DNA of 5,160 nucleotides, taken from contig JAAZBW010000165.1 of NCBI GenBank assembly GCA_012513625.1, forward strand, positions 1 through 5,160, in the 5' to 3' direction. The notes beneath the pieces were generated by a model. It did not search any database. It was not told the DNA's origin and saw only the letters and a list, made by a program, of their open reading frames with translations. Shown here piece by piece: positions 4,134 to 5,160 of the stretch. Every line of letters starts with the position of its first letter. The first letter of the stretch is position 1. The translations under genes were made by a program, and so were the position numbers. This stretch comes from Actinomycetales bacterium. Lineage in GTDB: Bacteria > Actinomycetota > Actinomycetes > Actinomycetales > Actinomycetaceae.

Positions 4134-4951
4134 GCAGTGATCTCCTGGAGTGTCTCGATGGGGTCCACGCGGGCCACCTCGGGGAGGAAGCGGCGTGCGA
4201 GGGCCTGGAACGAGTCGGGCTCGCCGGTGGCAAGGAACTGGTACGAGGGGGTGCTGGTGATATCTGCGAGGAGTTCGTAGCGCGTGAGGGTGCGGTAGAG
4301 GTCCCTCGCCGTCTCGTCCGCGGAGGAGACGAGCGTGACGTCCTCCCCCATCACGTAGGAGATGACGCCGGCAAGCAGCGGGTAGTGGGTGCAGCCGAGC
4401 ACGAGGGTGTCCACGCCGGCCTCCTTCACCGGCTCCAGGTAGGAGCGGGCGATATCCACGATCTCCGGGCCGGCCGTGATGCCGCGCTCGACGAAGTCCA
4501 CGAACCGCGGGCAGGCCTGCATCGTGAGGCTGAGGTGAGGGGCCGCGGCGAACGTGTCCCGGTAGGCGCCCGAGGTGATGGTGGCCTCGGTGCCAATCAC
4601 GCCCACCCGGTTGTTGCGGGTGGCGGCGACCGCGCGGCGCACGGCCGGCTGGATGACCTCCACCACGGGGATGCCGGCGTCCATCGTGTAGCGCTCACGG
4701 GCGTCACGCAGCGTGGCGGCGGAGGCGGAGTTGCAGGCAATCACGAGTGCCTTGACCCCGGAGACCACGAGGCGGTCCATCACGTCGATCGCGAGTTCGC
4801 GCACGCGCGCGATGGGCTTCGGACCGTACGGAGAGTTCGCCGTGTCCCCGATGTAGGTGATGGATTCGGCGGGCAGGAGGTCGATCATGGCCCTGGCCAC
4901 CGTCAGTCCCCCGACGCCACTGTCGAAGACCCCAATCGGCGCGCTTTTCAC
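4130..4951 (-). CDS. murI: Glutamate racemase
   Basis: MurI interconverts L- and D-glutamate without a cofactor and supplies D-glutamate for peptidoglycan. What is seen in the 273 residues: PIGVFDSGVGGLTV (5-18) with Asp10/Ser11, IGDTANSPYGPK (34-45), the first catalytic cysteine Cys73 in VIACNSASAA (70-79), VGVIGTEATI (116-125), and the second catalytic cysteine in LGCTHYPLL (Cys187, followed by His189). Length and motif order are standard. The start is GTG at 4951, four codons before the conserved PIGVFDSG. No other in-frame start is placed better, and the nearest purine-rich Shine-Dalgarno-like GGGAGA ends about 15 nt upstream, unusually far. A TACGCT hexamer 7 nt upstream raises the possibility of a leaderless mRNA. 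The gene is translationally coupled to the MBL gene and lies 138 bp after the DUF2017 stop. Confidence 0.96.
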   Translation of the reverse strand: MKSAPIGVFDSGVGGLTVARAMIDLLPAESITYIGDTANSPYGPKPIARVRELAIDVMDRLVVSGVKALVIACNSASAATLRDARERYTMDAGIPVVEVIQPAVRRAVAATRNNRVGVIGTEATITSGAYRDTFAAAPHLSLTMQACPRFVDFVERGITAGPEIVDIARSYLEPVKEAGVDTLVLGCTHYPLLAGVISYVMGEDVTLVSSADETARDLYRTLTRYELLADITSTPSYQFLATGEPDSFQALARRFLPEVARVDPIETLQEITA

Positions 4952-4958
4952 AGATTCA

Positions 4959-4964
4959 AGCGTA
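4959..4964 (-). promoter_or_regulatory. Possible -10 element for leaderless murI mRNA
   Basis: TACGCT on the minus strand fits TANNNT and ends 7 nt before the murI GTG, so transcription would begin at the start codon. This would explain the lack of a well-spaced Shine-Dalgarno. The -35 region is weak. A second TANNNT (TAGTCT, 5003-5008) could instead give a leader of about 45 nt. The 138-bp gap to DUF2017 leaves room for either. Confidence 0.3.
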
Positions 4965-5089
4965 GTTCTCCCGGGCAGGCGCGAACATGTTGGAGGGGCG
5001 TGAGACTAGCCACGGAGGCGGCCCGCCCGACCACCGCCAGTGCCCGCCCGTTTGGGTCAGTCCCTCCGGCCTCTACGTCCGTCTGGCCG

Positions 5090-5160
5090 CTACGCCCGCC
5101 CGGCCACCGCCTGCAGGAGCGACTCCTGCCACCAGGTCACCCCCGAGTAGAGCGAGGCGA
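5090..5160 (-). CDS. C-terminal end of a DUF2017 family protein (partial)
   Basis: The last 22 residues before a TAG stop (5090-5092) read ASLYSGVTWWQESLLQAVAGRA. The pattern of an aromatic LY...WWQESLLQA followed by a short tail resembles the C-terminus of DUF2017 proteins, which in actinobacteria lie between clpS and murI. Position directly upstream of murI on the same strand supports this. The fragment is short, so the call depends largely on gene order. Of the three minus-strand frames, one stops within eight codons. The other open frame gives a glycine/alanine-rich string with no family resemblance. Confidence 0.5.
   Translation of the reverse strand, partial: ASLYSGVTWWQESLLQAVAGRA

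Noticed and set aside
4982..4991. LexA-like box (GAACATGTT) upstream of murI
   Set aside because: Actinobacterial LexA sites need four bases between GAAC and GTTC. Here only two separate GAAC from GTT, and the final C is missing.
4952..5089. Terminator or regulatory structure between DUF2017 and murI
   Set aside because: The gap is rich in short GC dyads such as GGAGG/CCTCC, but none forms a long stem with a U tract. Nothing beyond weak promoter-like hexamers can be supported.

Overview
This is GC-rich DNA with strong third-position G/C bias. It carries protein families that are typical of, or largely restricted to, Actinobacteria: DUF4916 Nudix-like, DUF3054 and DUF2017. The gene order DUF2017 - murI - metallo-beta-lactamase-fold protein - rph - rdgB matches the arrangement known from many actinobacteria (compare the Mycobacterium tuberculosis Rv1332...Rv1338-Rv1341 region). 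I read it as chromosomal sequence from a high-GC actinobacterium, probably Micrococcales. The genus cannot be decided from the window. Most of it is housekeeping sequence. I see no transposase, integrase, CRISPR array, phage gene or toxin-antitoxin pair.

Layout, left to right. (1) The 5' part of a BCP/PrxQ-type peroxiredoxin gene on the minus strand (1-241) runs off the left edge. (2) A 222-bp gap (242-463) holds a 34-bp tandem repeat array of three clear copies and, next to the tRNA, a textbook intrinsic terminator. (3) tRNA-Lys(CTT) lies on the minus strand (464-535). (4) A 212-bp divergent regulatory region (536-747) contains two perfect palindromes. (5) A plus-strand gene pair, DUF4916 Nudix-like protein (748-1284) and DUF3054 membrane protein (1281-1760), is coupled by an ATGA overlap. 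(6) A minus-strand block is read from right to left: DUF2017 C-terminus (right edge), murI (4130-4951), MBL-fold hydrolase (3342-4133), rph (2448-3185) and rdgB (1720-2418). The DUF3054 and rdgB coding regions converge and overlap by 41 bp.

Functional picture. The minus-strand block joins cell-wall precursor supply (MurI makes D-glutamate), an MBL-fold enzyme whose mycobacterial relative Rv1339 is described as a cyclic-nucleotide phosphodiesterase, tRNA 3'-end trimming (RNase PH) and nucleotide-pool sanitation (RdgB/XTP pyrophosphatase). MurI and the MBL gene are coupled by an ATGA overlap, and rph and rdgB are 29 bp apart. MBL and rph are separated by 156 bp that holds a two-copy tandem duplication, each copy with an 8-bp inverted repeat.

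The least ordinary material is non-coding: two tandem-repeat loci with different units that share a 13-mer, and two palindromes between the tRNA and the Nudix-like gene. Among the proteins, the Nudix-like product has a degenerate catalytic box and the DUF3054 protein begins with six collagen-like G-X-Y triplets. I found no convincing new multi-gene system.
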